Of a DNA stretch of 64,000 bases, positions 39,019 to 50,896 are shown one piece after another. The DNA is from Cellulomonas dongxiuzhuiae (GTDB taxonomy: Bacteria; Actinomycetota; Actinomycetes; Actinomycetales; Cellulomonadaceae): NCBI RefSeq assembly GCF_018623035.1, contig NZ_CP076023.1, forward strand, positions 620,001 through 684,000. The letters are read 5' to 3'. The translations under genes and the position numbers were made by a program. Every line of letters begins with the position of its first letter. The stretch's first letter is position 1. Below the pieces are notes generated by a model. The model was not told the DNA's origin, ran no database searches, and saw only the letters and a program-made list of their open reading frames with translations.

Positions 39019-40326
39019 TCAGCGCGGGCGGACCACCTCGCGCAGGAAGTCCGCGACGTGCTGCCCGACCTGGTCCTCCTCGATGAGGAAGCCGTCGTGC
39101 CCGAAGTCGGAGCGCACGTACCGGACGGGTCCCGCCCCGGGGACCGCGGCGGCGACGCGCTCGGACTGCGCGGGTGTGAAGAGCCGGTCGCTGTCCACCG
39201 CGATGACCAGGGCCCGCGCCGTGACCTGCGCCAGCGCCGCCTCGACGCCCCCGCGGTCGCGGCCCAGGTCGTGCGTGATCATCGTGCGCGTGAGCGTGAC
39301 GTAGCTGTTCGCGTCGAACCGCCGGGCCAGCTTGTCGCCGTGGTGGTCGAGATACGACTGGACCGCGAACCGCCCGCCCTCCAGCGGGTCCTCCGCGCCC
39401 TGCGGGATGCGACCGAAGCGTGTGTCGAGCTCGACCGCCGAGCGGTACGTCTGGTGCGCGATCTGCCGGGCGATACCCAGGCCCACGTGCGGGCCCTCGC
39501 CGGCGGGGACGTCGTAGTAGTCACCGTCGCGGTACCGCGGGTCGGCGAGGATCGCGGCGAGCTGCGTGTGGAAGCCGGCGATCTGGTCGCCCGACGTCTG
39601 CGCGCACGTCGCGATGGCGGCGATGGCGTCGACGCGGTCGGGCGCCGAGGCCGCCCACTCCAGGACCCGGTGCCCGCCCATGGACGCGCCGATGACGAGC
39701 GCCCAGGAGTCGATGCCGAGCAGGTCGGCCAGCCGCACCTCGGCCGCCACCTGGTCGCGCACGGTCAGCAGCGGGAACCGGCTGCCCCACGGCTGCCCGT
39801 CGGGGGCCGTGGACGCGGGGCCGGTCGAGCCCTGGCACCCGCCGAGCACGTTGGGGGCGACGACGAACCAGCGGTCCGTGTCGATCGGCGCCCCGGGGCC
39901 CACCATCGACTGCCACCAGCCGGGCGTGGGGTGCCCCGGTCCCGCCTCACCCGTGACGTGCGAGTCGCCCGTCAGGGCGTGCAGGACCAGCACGGCGTTG
40001 CTGCCGTCCTCGTCGAGCTCGCCCCACGTCTCGTAGGCCAGCCGGACGGTGGGCAGGCGTCCGCCCGACTCGAGCTTGAGCGGCCCGAGGTCGGCGAACT
40101 GCCGCCCGCCGGGGTCGGCGCCGTCGCGCCAGGCGGCGGTGACGGGCACGGGCGGGCGCTCGGGCAGCGGGCGACGGCTGCCGAGCGTCGCGCCGCGTCG
40201 GGCACGACGTCCCACGAGCGGGTCCGGGACCCCGACCGCACCCGCCCCCGCACCGGGCTGGGCACCGGGCGTCGCACGCCGGGGCGTGCGGTCCGGGGCC
40301 TGCGTGCGGGGGTCGGGCTGCGTCAT
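39019..40326 (-). CDS. metX: Homoserine O-acetyltransferase
   Basis: A 435-residue alpha/beta-hydrolase-fold acyltransferase that acetylates homoserine with acetyl-CoA for methionine synthesis. Seen are the family start ESGGRLPTVRLAYETWG, GPGAPIDTDRWFV, the nucleophile GASMGGHRVLEW, VTLTRTMITHD, and SDRLFTPAQSE and DFGHDGFLIE, which supply the Asp and His. The N-terminal 60 residues are Pro/Arg-rich and longer than in most homologues. A ribosome binding site (GGAAGG) precedes the ATG. It lies 39 bp after metY in the same direction, so the two form an operon. Confidence 0.95.
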   Translation of the reverse strand: MTQPDPRTQAPDRTPRRATPGAQPGAGAGAVGVPDPLVGRRARRGATLGSRRPLPERPPVPVTAAWRDGADPGGRQFADLGPLKLESGGRLPTVRLAYETWGELDEDGSNAVLVLHALTGDSHVTGEAGPGHPTPGWWQSMVGPGAPIDTDRWFVVAPNVLGGCQGSTGPASTAPDGQPWGSRFPLLTVRDQVAAEVRLADLLGIDSWALVIGASMGGHRVLEWAASAPDRVDAIAAIATCAQTSGDQIAGFHTQLAAILADPRYRDGDYYDVPAGEGPHVGLGIARQIAHQTYRSAVELDTRFGRIPQGAEDPLEGGRFAVQSYLDHHGDKLARRFDANSYVTLTRTMITHDLGRDRGGVEAALAQVTARALVIAVDSDRLFTPAQSERVAAAVPGAGPVRYVRSDFGHDGFLIEEDQVGQHVADFLREVVRPR

Positions 40327-40365
40327 CGTGCGGGGGCCTTCCGTCGGTGCTCCGGGAGCAGGTTC

Positions 40366-41685
40366 TCAGGCGTCCTTGGCGGCACGGAAGCCGGCGTCCA
40401 GGTCGGCCAGGATGTCATCGATGTGCTCGATGCCGACAGACAGGCGCACGAGGCCCGGGGTGACGCCCGACTGCAGCTGCTGCTCGGGCGTGAGCTGGCT
40501 GTGCGTCGTCGACGCGGGGTGGATCACGAGCGAGCGCACGTCGCCGATGTTGGCGACGTTCGAGTGCAGCTCGAGCGCGGACACGAACGCCTGACCGGCG
40601 GCCGCGCCCCCGTCGAGCTCGAAGGCCAGGACCGCGCCGGCGCCGCGCGGCGCGTACTTGAGCTGGTTCGCGTGCCACGGGCTGGACTCCAGGCCCGCGT
40701 AGTGGACCTTGCGGACCTCGTCGCGTGCCTCGAGCCACCGCGCGACCTTCTGCGCGTTCTCGACGTGCCGCTCGACGCGCAGCGACAGGGTCTCGATGCC
40801 CTGCGCGATGAGGAACGCGTTGAACGGGCTGATCGCCGCGCCGAGGTCGCGCAGCAGCTGCACGCGCGCCTTGAGGATGTAGGACAGGTTCACGCCGAAC
40901 GCGCCGCCGACGCCGAGGTCCCGCGCGAAGACCAGGCCGTTGTAGGACGGGTCGGGCGTGTTGTAGTTGCCGAACCGCTCGGGGTGCTGCGCGTAGTCGA
41001 ACGTGCCGCCGTCGACGACGACGCCGCCGATCGCGGAGCCGTGCCCGCCGAGGTACTTGGTCGCCGAGTGCACGACGACGTCGGCGCCCCACTGCAGCGG
41101 GTTGATCAGGTACGGGGTCGCGACGGTGTTGTCGACGACGAGCGGCACGCCGTGCTCGTGGGCGACGCCTGCGACCAGCTCGATGTCGAGCACGTCGGCC
41201 TGGGGGTTGGGGATCGTCTCGGCGAAGAAGAGCTTGGTGTTCGGGCGGATCGCGTCGCGCCACGCCTGCGCGTCGTGCGGGTCGGTGACGAACGTCGTCT
41301 CGACGCCCAGCTTGGGCAGCGAGTGCCGGAGCAGGTTGTAGGTGCCGCCGTACAGGCTGGGGGAGGCGACGACGTGGTCACCGGCCTCGGCGACGTTGAG
41401 GATCGCGAAGGTCGAGGCCGCCTGGCCGGACGCGAGCAGCAGCGCGCCCACGCCGCCCTCGAGGCTCGCGATGCGGTTCTCCACGACCTCCTGGGTCGGG
41501 TTGCCGATGCGCGTGTAGATCGGCCCGAGGTCCTTGAGCGCGAAGCGGTCGGCGGCCTGCTCGGCGGAGTCGAAGACGAACGAGGTCGTCTGGTAGATCG
41601 GCAGGGCCCGCGCGCCGGTGGTGGCGTCGGCGGACTGGCCCGCGTGGATCTGGCGGGTCTCGAAGCTCCAGCTCTCGTTGCTCAT
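40366..41685 (-). CDS. metY: O-acetylhomoserine sulfhydrylase (aminocarboxypropyltransferase)
   Basis: A 439-residue PLP enzyme that makes homocysteine directly from O-acetylhomoserine and sulfide. The start is SWSFETRQIHAGQSAD, typical of the family. PLP-binding features are the cofactor Lys in VVHSATKYLGGHGS and the phosphate-site and ring-stacking residues in ASGQAASTFAIL. The C-terminal LVRLSVGIEHIDDI is also typical. The GAGGAG ribosome binding site lies 7 nt before the ATG, so this operon is not leaderless. It heads the metY–metX unit and completes sulfide incorporation together with MetX. Confidence 0.96.
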   Translation of the reverse strand: MSNESWSFETRQIHAGQSADATTGARALPIYQTTSFVFDSAEQAADRFALKDLGPIYTRIGNPTQEVVENRIASLEGGVGALLLASGQAASTFAILNVAEAGDHVVASPSLYGGTYNLLRHSLPKLGVETTFVTDPHDAQAWRDAIRPNTKLFFAETIPNPQADVLDIELVAGVAHEHGVPLVVDNTVATPYLINPLQWGADVVVHSATKYLGGHGSAIGGVVVDGGTFDYAQHPERFGNYNTPDPSYNGLVFARDLGVGGAFGVNLSYILKARVQLLRDLGAAISPFNAFLIAQGIETLSLRVERHVENAQKVARWLEARDEVRKVHYAGLESSPWHANQLKYAPRGAGAVLAFELDGGAAAGQAFVSALELHSNVANIGDVRSLVIHPASTTHSQLTPEQQLQSGVTPGLVRLSVGIEHIDDILADLDAGFRAAKDA

Positions 41686-42183
41686 GGTGTGCTCCTCGCC
41701 GGCGCTGGCCGGTGGTCGGTGGGTGAGGGACTGTCACCGAGGAGCGCGCCGTCGACGCCCGCCCCGCGGGGGGTCAGGGGATGCGCACGTGCCGGGCCCG
41801 GGCTGACCGCGGTACCGACACCTCGACGTGGGGGCGGGCCTGCTCGCGGGCAGGGCAGAACGTGCGCTGGTCAGCGACACATTCGACGGGGCATGCCACG
41901 ACACTACGACGTCCGTCCCATTCCTCGACACGCCCGTCTTGTCATGCGAGACGGTGCACGCTCGGATGCCGGGCAGCGGTCGCTCGGAGGGCGAGCGGCG
42001 CCCGTGGTCCGTGCGCCCCGCGCCGCGAGGGGGAGCGGGCCCAGCGGCTCCCGCCGCACGGCGTCCCGGCGGCCCCCGACGACGCCCGCGCGGCGGTTCA
42101 CCCGATCGGCGCAGCGGGTCTGTCCGGTTTGCTCCCGAACCACAACCATGTGACTTCTGGGACGTGTGTGACAGGTGTTCTCT

Positions 42184-42198
42184 TGTGGGAAACCCACA
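42184..42198 (+). promoter_or_regulatory. Perfect inverted repeat abutting the NlpC -10 box
   Basis: TGTGGG-AAA-CCCACA ends 2 bp before the TAGCGT box. It is placed where a bound protein would block RNA polymerase. Confidence 0.5.
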
Positions 42199-42200
42199 GG

Positions 42201-42206
42201 TAGCGT
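42201..42206 (+). promoter_or_regulatory. -10 box of a leaderless promoter (NlpC/P60 gene)
   Basis: TAGCGT ends 7 nt before the GTG at 42214. Confidence 0.6.
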
Positions 42207-42213
42207 GCCCCAC

Positions 42214-43725
42214 GTGCGTGACGCAGGCGTGACACCCGACCCCCGACCGACCCCTCCAGCAGGGGTCGTGACGGCGTGCGCGCACGCCGCCCGCCGACCG
42301 GTCGGGTGGCGGGTGCCGCGCGGGCTCGCGGTGCTCCCGGTCGGCCTGCTGACCCTCGGGCTCGTGGTGACGCCCGCCGCGGCCGCGCCGTCCGGTGACG
42401 ACGTCCGCGACGCCCGGTCCGCGGTCGGTCGTGCGCAGCAGTCGGTCGCCCAGATGGAGGTCCGGCTCGCCCAGCTCGCCACGGCGGCCGAGTCGGCCGA
42501 GGTCGCGGTCCAGACCTCTGCCGAGTCCTACACGCAGGCCGTCGCGGACGCCGAGACCGCCCGCACGCGCGCCCAGGACGCCGCCGGCCGCTCGGCGCAG
42601 GCCGCCGAGCAGGCCGAGGTGGCCCGGCGCAAGCTCGTGACGTTCGCGCGCCAGCTCGCCCGCACCGGCGGGTCGAACGACCTGCTGCAGGCCGCGCTGT
42701 CCGCCGACGGCTTCCAGGACGTCGCCCGGCGCACCACGTCCCTCAACCAGGCCACGGGCAAGGCCGACGAGGCCGTGCAGGAGTACCAGGCGACGCTGCT
42801 GGTCGCCTCGACGATGGAACGGCGCTCCGCCGCCGCCGCACAGGCCGCCGGCGACGCCGCCGCGGCCGCGCAGAGCGCGCTCGACGAGGCGCGCCGCACG
42901 CAGACGCAGACCGAGGAGTCGTTCGCCGCGGGGCAGGCGGAGCGTGACGGGCTGATCTCGGCCCTCGCCGCGGCCCGGCAGACCAGCGCCGAGGTCGAGC
43001 GGGCCCGCCAGGACGCCGTCGACGCCGAGCGTCGTGCGCGCGCGGAGGCGGCGGCGCAGACGCAGCGCACGCAGGCGCCCGCGCCCGGCGCGTCGTCGGG
43101 CGCCGGCACGGGCTCCACGGGCGGCGGCACGGCCCCCGCACCGGGCAACGGGTCGGGGTCCGGATCGTCCGGGGGAGCGGCACCGGCCAACCCCGCGCCC
43201 GCCCCGAACCCGGCGCCCGCACCCAACCCCGCGCCCGCACCCAACCCCGCGCCCGCCCCGGCGCCCGCGCCCGCCCCGGCCCCGGCCCCGGCCCCGGCAC
43301 CCGCGCCCGCCCCGTCCAGCCCCTACGGCCTGGGCACCGGCACGTCGCGCGGCTCGGCCGGCGCCGGCGCCGCGGCGGCCGCCTGGGCGCAGAGCAAGGT
43401 GGGCATCCCGTACGTGTACGGCGGCTCGGGCCCCGACGGCTACGACTGCTCCGGGCTGACCAGCCAGGCGTGGCGCGCCGCGGGCGTCAGCATCAACCGC
43501 ACGTCGCGGGACCAGTACAAGCAGGTCCTCAAGATCGGCTACGACCAGCTGCGCCCGGGCGACCTGGTGTTCTGGGGCGACAACCCGAACGACCCGAACA
43601 GCATCTACCACGTGGCGATGTGGGTCGGGAACGGCCAGATCATGGAGGCGTCGAAGCCCGGCGTCCCGCTGCGCGTGACGTCGATGCGCTGGTCGAAGAC
43701 GATGCCCTTCGCGGGACGTCCCTGA
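42214..43725 (+). CDS. Secreted NlpC/P60 peptidoglycan endopeptidase
   Basis: A 503-residue exported cell-wall hydrolase of the RipA type that cleaves D-Glu-(m)DAP bonds or their equivalents. After the signal sequence (LAVLPVGLLTLGLVVTPAAAAP) come about 230 residues of coiled coil rich in Ala/Gln/Glu, as in proteins recruited to the division site. A Pro/Ala/Asn low-complexity linker (about 325-370) and the NlpC/P60 domain follow. The catalytic Cys412 is in GYDCSGLTSQAW and His466 in YHVAMWVG. The start GTG is set by the TANNNT box 7 nt upstream. Confidence 0.93.
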   Translation: MRDAGVTPDPRPTPPAGVVTACAHAARRPVGWRVPRGLAVLPVGLLTLGLVVTPAAAAPSGDDVRDARSAVGRAQQSVAQMEVRLAQLATAAESAEVAVQTSAESYTQAVADAETARTRAQDAAGRSAQAAEQAEVARRKLVTFARQLARTGGSNDLLQAALSADGFQDVARRTTSLNQATGKADEAVQEYQATLLVASTMERRSAAAAQAAGDAAAAAQSALDEARRTQTQTEESFAAGQAERDGLISALAAARQTSAEVERARQDAVDAERRARAEAAAQTQRTQAPAPGASSGAGTGSTGGGTAPAPGNGSGSGSSGGAAPANPAPAPNPAPAPNPAPAPNPAPAPAPAPAPAPAPAPAPAPAPSSPYGLGTGTSRGSAGAGAAAAAWAQSKVGIPYVYGGSGPDGYDCSGLTSQAWRAAGVSINRTSRDQYKQVLKIGYDQLRPGDLVFWGDNPNDPNSIYHVAMWVGNGQIMEASKPGVPLRVTSMRWSKTMPFAGRP

Positions 43726-43742
43726 CCGGTCACCTCACGCGG

Positions 43743-43779
43743 CGACGCCCTCCCACCCGTGAACGGGGGGAGGGCGTCG
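43743..43779. terminator. Bidirectional terminator between the NlpC gene and ppa
   Basis: CGACGCCCTCCC (43743-43754) pairs perfectly with GGGAGGGCGTCG (43768-43779). It lies between two convergent stop codons and can serve both genes. Confidence 0.8.
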
Positions 43780-43790
43780 GCGTACGCGGG

Positions 43791-44288
43791 TCAGTGGTTG
43801 TAGTACCCCGAGTCGATCGCGCGCTGGCGCGACCTCTCGATCTCGGCCTCCGCCTCGGCACGGCCCGTCCAGTGGGCGCCCTCGACGGACTTGCCCGGCT
43901 CCAGGTCCTTGTAGACCTCGAAGAAGTGCTGGATCTCCAGGCGGTGGAAGTCGGAGACGTCGTCGATGTCCTGGCGCCACGCCGCGCGCTGGTCACCGGT
44001 CGGGACGCACAGCACCTTGTCGTCGCCGCCCGCCTCGTCGCGCATGCGGAACATCCCGAGCGCGCGGCAGCGGATCAGGCAGCCGGGGAAGGTCGGCTCC
44101 TCCAGCAGCACGAGCGCGTCCAGAGGGTCACCGTCCTCACCGAGGGTGCCCTCGATGAACCCGTAGTCGTCCGGGTAGCGCGTCGAGGTGAAGAGCATGC
44201 GGTCGAGACGGATACGCCCCGTGGCGTGGTCCACCTCGTACTTGTTGCGCTGCCCCTTGGGGATCTCGATCGTGACGTCGAACTCCAC
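43791..44288 (-). CDS. ppa: Inorganic pyrophosphatase
   Basis: A family I pyrophosphatase of 165 residues that hydrolyses PPi and drives biosynthesis. Seen in order are [32 protein letters not shown], the active-site signature [14 protein letters not shown] with its metal-binding Asp residues, and VCVPTGDQR... followed by [16 protein letters not shown]. The start is GTG with GAGGAAAG 4 nt upstream. The ORF is open far upstream but without family resemblance. It is divergent from dacB and convergent with the NlpC gene. Confidence 0.97.
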   Translation of the reverse strand: MEFDVTIEIPKGQRNKYEVDHATGRIRLDRMLFTSTRYPDDYGFIEGTLGEDGDPLDALVLLEEPTFPGCLIRCRALGMFRMRDEAGGDDKVLCVPTGDQRAAWRQDIDDVSDFHRLEIQHFFEVYKDLEPGKSVEGAHWTGRAEAEAEIERSRQRAIDSGYYNH

Positions 44289-44381
44289 TGTGCTTTCCTC
44301 CACGCGTCCCCGCCCGTCGGCGGTGGGGGTCGATCGGCCTGTGGGCGCGTCGTCGTCCCCGGGCGCCGCTGTCTCGGACAG

Positions 44382-44387
44382 TAGTCT
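44382..44387 (+). promoter_or_regulatory. Candidate -10 box of dacB
   Basis: TAGTCT ends 9 nt before the ATG at 44397, a slightly longer spacing than in the leaderless set; a very short leader is likely. Confidence 0.45.
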
Positions 44388-44396
44388 GACGCACCG

Positions 44397-45848
44397 ATGC
44401 GGCGGTACCGGAACCGCGCTCCGACGAGACGGGTGACGATGACCACAGCGGCACGGGTAGCGGGGGTGGGCACTCTCGTGGTGGTCCTCGCGGCCGGTGG
44501 CTACGCGGCGGCCGACGCGTACGACGTCGTGCCCGGCATCGTCACCCTCGCGCCGCCCGTCCCGGACCCGCTGCCCTTCCCGACGGCGCCGGGCGCCGTC
44601 GAGCCCACGGCGGTGCCGCGCGCCGTGGGGGACCTGGACCCGCAGGTCCCGCTCCCCGCGCCGGACCAGGTCCAGGCGCTGGTCGACGCGCTCGTCGCGG
44701 ACCCGCGGCTCGGCCCGAGCGTGGGCGTCACCGTCGTGGACCAGCTGACCGGCGAAGTCCTGGCGGGGAGCACGCCGCAGGTCGGACGCGTGCCGGCGTC
44801 CACCGCGAAGGTCCTCACGGGCGTCGCGGCGCTGACCGCCCTGGACCCGGACGCGACGCTGGCGACCCGTGTGGTGCGCGTCGACGACGGCACGATCGCG
44901 CTCGTCGGAGGCGGCGACATGATGCTCGCGGCCGGCGCGGGCGACCCCGCCGCGACCTACGGCCGGGCCGGGATGGCGGATTTGGCAGCGCGCACCGCCG
45001 CGTCCCTGGCGCTGCAGGGCGTGACCAGCGTGCGCCTGGTGGTCGACGACGCGCTGTTCACCGGCCCGGCGGTCAGCCCGACCTGGGACCCCGCCAACGT
45101 GGGCGAGGGGTTCGTCGCACCCGTCACCGCGCTCGCGGTCGACGTCGGCCGCCTGCGCGAGGGCGAGTACGCGCCGCGGTCCGCCGACCCGTCCCTGCAG
45201 GCCGCCAAGGTCTTCGCCGAGCGGCTGTCCGAGGTGGGCGTGACCGTCGAGGGCACCCCGGTGCGCGGCGCGGCCGGCGACGGCGCCGAGCTCGCGCGCG
45301 TGGAGTCCGCGCCGGTCGTGGACGTCGTGCACTACTTCCTCGAGACGTCCGACAACTCGATCACCGAGGTCGTCTCGCGGCTCGTCGCGCTCGACGCCGG
45401 CCTGCCGCCCAGCTTCGACGGCGGCACCCAGGCGGTGCTGAGGCAGGTCGCGACGCTCGGGGTGGACGTGTCGGGCGCACGGCTCGCCGACGCCTCGGGC
45501 CTCGGGGACGGCTCGTCGCTGTCGCCCGCGCTGCTGGCCGACGTCGTGCGCCTGACGACGGATCCCGCCCACCCCGCCCTGCGGGACGTGGCCGTCGGCA
45601 TGCCGGTGGGCGGCCTGACGGGCACGCTGGCGGACCGCTTCACGTCGTCCGGGGCCAGGGGTCTCGTGCGCGCCAAGACGGGGTCGCTGCCGCACGTGAC
45701 GTCGCTGGCCGGCACGGTCCTGGACTCCCAGCGCCGTCAGCTCGTGTTCGCCGTCATGGCGGACCAGACGCCCGACGGCGGGCAGTGGGCGCCGCGGCAG
45801 GCGATCGACGGGTTCGTCGCGTCGCTGGCGGGCTGCGGCTGCCGCTGA
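44397..45848 (+). CDS. dacB: D-alanyl-D-alanine carboxypeptidase/endopeptidase (PBP4, S13)
   Basis: A 483-residue penicillin-binding protein of class C that trims or cleaves peptidoglycan cross-links outside the membrane. A signal anchor ([17 protein letters not shown]) is followed by an exposed linker. The three penicillin-recognition motifs are SxxK with Ser135/Lys138 (ASTAKVLTG), SxN ([12 protein letters not shown]) and KTG ([10 protein letters not shown]). The domain insertion usual in S13 enzymes lies between the first and second. It begins the run dacB–metalloprotease–tilS–hpt–ftsH, which is conserved in actinobacteria. Confidence 0.93.
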   Translation: MRRYRNRAPTRRVTMTTAARVAGVGTLVVVLAAGGYAAADAYDVVPGIVTLAPPVPDPLPFPTAPGAVEPTAVPRAVGDLDPQVPLPAPDQVQALVDALVADPRLGPSVGVTVVDQLTGEVLAGSTPQVGRVPASTAKVLTGVAALTALDPDATLATRVVRVDDGTIALVGGGDMMLAAGAGDPAATYGRAGMADLAARTAASLALQGVTSVRLVVDDALFTGPAVSPTWDPANVGEGFVAPVTALAVDVGRLREGEYAPRSADPSLQAAKVFAERLSEVGVTVEGTPVRGAAGDGAELARVESAPVVDVVHYFLETSDNSITEVVSRLVALDAGLPPSFDGGTQAVLRQVATLGVDVSGARLADASGLGDGSSLSPALLADVVRLTTDPAHPALRDVAVGMPVGGLTGTLADRFTSSGARGLVRAKTGSLPHVTSLAGTVLDSQRRQLVFAVMADQTPDGGQWAPRQAIDGFVASLAGCGCR

Positions 45849-45889
45849 CGGCCGCCCGCTGCGCCCCGGCGCCCCGGCGTCCCGCGGGT

Positions 45890-45895
45890 TACCGT
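45890..45895 (+). promoter_or_regulatory. -10 box of a leaderless promoter (DUF2342 protease gene)
   Basis: TACCGT ends 6 nt before the GTG at 45902. Confidence 0.65.
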
Positions 45896-45901
45896 GAGCC
45901 G

Positions 45902-46990
45902 GTGCAGCCCACCGCCCCCGGCCCCGTCGACTGGCGCGCGGCCGCGCGCCTGGCCGGTCGGGTCGCCGCCCCCGGCCCGGTCGCCGACCGGGCGACCCTC
46001 GTCGAGCTCGTGACGGACCTGCGGCTGGCGGCCGCGGTCGCGGCCCGGCACGTCGCCGGCGCGACCGGTCTGACGCCCGCCGACGGGCGCGACCCCGCCC
46101 ACATCTCGCGCGTCCTCGTCGTGGACCGGCCCCGCTGGGCGGCCGCGAACGCCGAGATGTTCGCCGTCATGGCGGCGCCCCTGGCGACGCGCCGCGACGG
46201 CACCCCGGTCGAGGTGCCCGACGCGGCCCGGCTGGCCGCCGCCGCGCAGGTCGGCGGCGTCCTCGCCCTGCTGTCCGGGAAGGTCATCGGGCAGTACGAC
46301 CCGTTCACGGCCGAGCCCGGGCAGCCGGGGCGTCTGCTGCTGGTCGCTCCCAACGTGCTGGCCACCGAGCGTCAGCTCGGCGTCGACGGGCACGACTTCC
46401 GCCTGTGGGTGGCGCTGCACGAGCAGACGCACGCCCTGCAGTTCGCGGCCGCGCCCTGGCTCGCCGCCCACCTGCGCGCACGCTCGGCGGAGCTGCTGTC
46501 CGACCTGGCGGACCTCGCGCCCGGCGCCGACCACGAGCGCCTCGGCCTGCCCCGGCTCGACGACGTCCTCGGCGCGCTCGTGCGGGCCGTCACGGACGGT
46601 GACGGCGGCGTCCTGGCGCTGCTCACGCCGCGGCAGCGCGAGGTGTTCGACGAGGTCGGCGCCGTCATGGCCCTGCTCGAGGGGCACGCCGACGTGATGA
46701 TGGACGAGGTCGGCCCGCGCGTCGTGCCGACCGTGCGGGCCATCCGGCGCGCGTTCGAGCGGCGACGCGACGCCGCGGCGAGCGCCAAGGGCGTGGACCG
46801 CCTGCTGCGGCGCGTGCTGGGCATGGACCTCAAGCTCGCGCAGTACCGCGACGGTGCGGCGTTCGTCCGGGCCGTGCGGGGACGCGTGGGTCTCGACGGC
46901 TTCAACGCGGTGTGGAGCGGCCCGCAGGCGCTGCCCACCGCCGCCGAGATCAGCGACCCGGTGGCGTGGGTCCGCCGGGTGCACGGATGA
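45902..46990 (+). CDS. Zinc-dependent metalloprotease of the DUF2342 (F420-associated) family
   Basis: A 362-residue actinobacteria-specific putative metalloprotease. The HExxH motif is His173-Glu174-...-His177 in [18 protein letters not shown]. Further conserved segments are [38 protein letters not shown] (Glu as likely third ligand) and [17 protein letters not shown]. Family members are annotated as associated with coenzyme F420 biosynthesis from gene co-occurrence, but their substrate is not known. It precedes tilS by 24 bp in the same direction. Confidence 0.9.
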   Translation: MQPTAPGPVDWRAAARLAGRVAAPGPVADRATLVELVTDLRLAAAVAARHVAGATGLTPADGRDPAHISRVLVVDRPRWAAANAEMFAVMAAPLATRRDGTPVEVPDAARLAAAAQVGGVLALLSGKVIGQYDPFTAEPGQPGRLLLVAPNVLATERQLGVDGHDFRLWVALHEQTHALQFAAAPWLAAHLRARSAELLSDLADLAPGADHERLGLPRLDDVLGALVRAVTDGDGGVLALLTPRQREVFDEVGAVMALLEGHADVMMDEVGPRVVPTVRAIRRAFERRRDAAASAKGVDRLLRRVLGMDLKLAQYRDGAAFVRAVRGRVGLDGFNAVWSGPQALPTAAEISDPVAWVRRVHG

Positions 46991-47014
46991 CCGCGCACGG
47001 ATGACGGCGCACCC

Positions 47015-48157
47015 GTGACGGGCCCGGCGCCGGCCGTCGCGGCCGTGCGCGTGGCCGTGCGGCGCGCGCTCGCCGACGTCGCTCCGGGCCGGACGGTGCT
47101 CGTGGCGTGCTCGGGCGGCGCGGACTCCCTGGCCCTCGCGGCCGGGCTGGCGTGGGAGGCCCGCGCGGGCGACACGTGGCGCGCCGGGGCGGTCGTCGTC
47201 GACCACGGCCTGCAGCACGGCTCGCACGACGTCGCCCGGGACGCCGCCGCCACCTGTCGCGCGCTCGGGCTCGACCCCGTGCGGGTCGTCCGCGTCGACG
47301 TCGGGACGGCCGGTGGGCCCGAGGCCGCCGCCCGCACGGCCCGCTACCGCGCGCTCGAGGCCGTCGCCGACGAGCTCGACGCCGCCGCCGTGCTCCTGGG
47401 TCACACGCTCGACGACCAGGCCGAGACGGTCCTGCTGGCGCTCGCCCGCGGGTCGGGGGAGCGCGCGCTGGCGGGCATGCGGCCCGTGCGGGGGCGCCTG
47501 CGCCGGCCCCTGCTGGGGCTGCGGCGCGCGGACACCGAGGCGGCCTGCGCGGCCCAGGGGCTCGTGGCCTGGCACGACCCCACCAACGGCCGGCCCGCCC
47601 ACGGCCCGCCCGCCGCCCTGCCCGCCGTGCCCGCCGCGGACCTGCCGCTGCGCAGCCGCGTCCGCACCGAGGTGCTGCCGGTGCTCGAGGCGGTCCTCGG
47701 GCCGGGCGTCGCGCAGGCGCTGGCGCGCACGGCCGACGCGCTCGCGGACGCGACCGACGCGGTCGACGCCGCGGCCGCCGCCCTCCTCGCGGAGGCCCTC
47801 GACGAGCGCGCGCCCGACGCTCGCCCCGGGGACGTCGTGCTCGACGTCGCGCCGCTCGCGGACGCCCCCGCCGCCGTCCGACGACGTGCGCTGCACGACG
47901 CCGCGGTGCGCGCCGGATGCCCGCCCGGTGCGCTCGTGCGCGTCCAGGTGCTGGCCGTCGAGGCGCTGGTGACCGCGTGGCGCGGGCAGGGCCCCGTCCA
48001 CCTGCCCGGCGGCCGGGTCGCGTCACGTGCGTGTGGCAGGCTCTACCTCGTCCTGCCGAACGCGGGCGGCGACGAGGCGGGTGACGCCCGCCCACGCACG
48101 GGGACCGGCGGGCCGCGGCCCGCGGATCACGACGACCAGCACGACGACCGGGAGTGA
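47015..48157 (+). CDS. tilS: tRNA(Ile)-lysidine synthetase
   Basis: A 380-residue PP-loop ATPase that converts C34 to lysidine in tRNA-Ile(CAU), so that it reads AUA. The PP-loop SGGADS is at residues 33-38, followed by [10 protein letters not shown] and [20 protein letters not shown], all typical. The C-terminal half is a short helical domain, and the long C-terminal domain of E. coli TilS is lacking, as usual in actinobacteria. The last 35 residues are disordered (Gly/Asp/Arg/His). Translation from GTG 47015 has no clear ribosome binding site, so it may depend on coupling with the upstream gene. Confidence 0.95.
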   Translation: MTGPAPAVAAVRVAVRRALADVAPGRTVLVACSGGADSLALAAGLAWEARAGDTWRAGAVVVDHGLQHGSHDVARDAAATCRALGLDPVRVVRVDVGTAGGPEAAARTARYRALEAVADELDAAAVLLGHTLDDQAETVLLALARGSGERALAGMRPVRGRLRRPLLGLRRADTEAACAAQGLVAWHDPTNGRPAHGPPAALPAVPAADLPLRSRVRTEVLPVLEAVLGPGVAQALARTADALADATDAVDAAAAALLAEALDERAPDARPGDVVLDVAPLADAPAAVRRRALHDAAVRAGCPPGALVRVQVLAVEALVTAWRGQGPVHLPGGRVASRACGRLYLVLPNAGGDEAGDARPRTGTGGPRPADHDDQHDDRE

Positions 48158-48160
48158 GCG

Positions 48161-48715
48161 GTGGACGCGGCGGACATGGGTGACGACCTCGAGCGGGTGC
48201 TCCTCACGGAGGAGCAGCTGCACGCGCGCCTCGACGAGATGGCGGCGCAGATCGACGCGGACTACGCGGGTGAGCGGCTGCTGCTCGTCGGCGTGCTCAA
48301 GGGCGCCGTGATGGTGATGGCCGACCTCGCGCGCCGCCTGCACGGCGACGTGTCGATGGACTGGATGGCGGTGTCGTCCTACGGGTCGGGCACCAAGTCG
48401 TCGGGTGTCGTGCGCATCCTCAAGGACCTCGACTCCGACCTCACGGGCCGTCACGTGCTCATCGTCGAGGACATCATCGACTCGGGCCTGACGCTGTCGT
48501 GGCTGCTGTCCAACCTGCGTTCGCGCGGACCGGCGACGGTCGAGATCGCGACGATGCTCCGCAAGCCCGAGGCGGCGAAGGTCGAGGTGCCGGTGCGGTA
48601 CGTCGGGTTCGACATCCCGACGGAGTTCGTCGTCGGGTACGGCCTGGACTACGACGAGCGGTACCGCAACCTGCCGTTCGTCGGGACGCTCGCGCCGCAC
48701 GTCTACCAGTCCTGA
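48161..48715 (+). CDS. hpt: Hypoxanthine phosphoribosyltransferase
   Basis: A 184-residue purine-salvage enzyme that makes IMP or GMP from hypoxanthine or guanine and PRPP. The PRPP-binding signature is [19 protein letters not shown]. The flexible loop is [11 protein letters not shown]. The purine-contacting region includes RKPEAAK and [20 protein letters not shown]. It begins with GTG, 4 nt after the tilS stop, with GGGAG in the end of tilS as its ribosome binding site. The tilS–hpt–ftsH order is ancient in Gram-positive bacteria. Confidence 0.97.
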   Translation: MDAADMGDDLERVLLTEEQLHARLDEMAAQIDADYAGERLLLVGVLKGAVMVMADLARRLHGDVSMDWMAVSSYGSGTKSSGVVRILKDLDSDLTGRHVLIVEDIIDSGLTLSWLLSNLRSRGPATVEIATMLRKPEAAKVEVPVRYVGFDIPTEFVVGYGLDYDERYRNLPFVGTLAPHVYQS

Positions 48716-48788
48716 CGAGGCCCCGGCACGCGGGTCGCGTGGCCTGTGCCCTGGGCGAACACCGCCGGGGTGCCGCAGGTCCACCGTG

Positions 48789-48794
48789 TACTTT
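48789..48794 (+). promoter_or_regulatory. Extended -10 box of ftsH
   Basis: TACTTT preceded by TG (TGTACTTT), about 50 bp before the ftsH ATG. A GGAGG and a small hairpin (GGGGCCACGCCCC) lie within the leader. Confidence 0.5.
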
Positions 48795-48846
48795 CAAGGG
48801 CAGTGTCCCGTCGAGCGGAGGATGAGGGGCCACGCCCCGATCGCCC

Positions 48847-50895
<2,049 letters not shown>

Positions 50896-50896
50896 C

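Larger units (their letters stand above)
41686..42213. other. 528-bp divergent intergenic region between metY and the NlpC gene
   Basis: No convincing gene is seen here. On the metY side there is a possible leader hairpin CGGTG...CACCG (about 41717-41739), but none of the conserved core of a SAM riboswitch (the CGGCAACC-type segment) is recognisable. On the other side lie an inverted repeat and the TAGCGT box of the NlpC/P60 gene. The middle 300 bp are GC-rich with no feature that I can name. Confidence 0.6.

Noticed and set aside
41686..41880. A SAM riboswitch in the metY leader
   Set aside because: The leader has a short hairpin, but I find neither the conserved CGGCAACC-type core nor the pseudoknot elements of SAM-I or SAM-IV. 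A covariance-model search would settle it.
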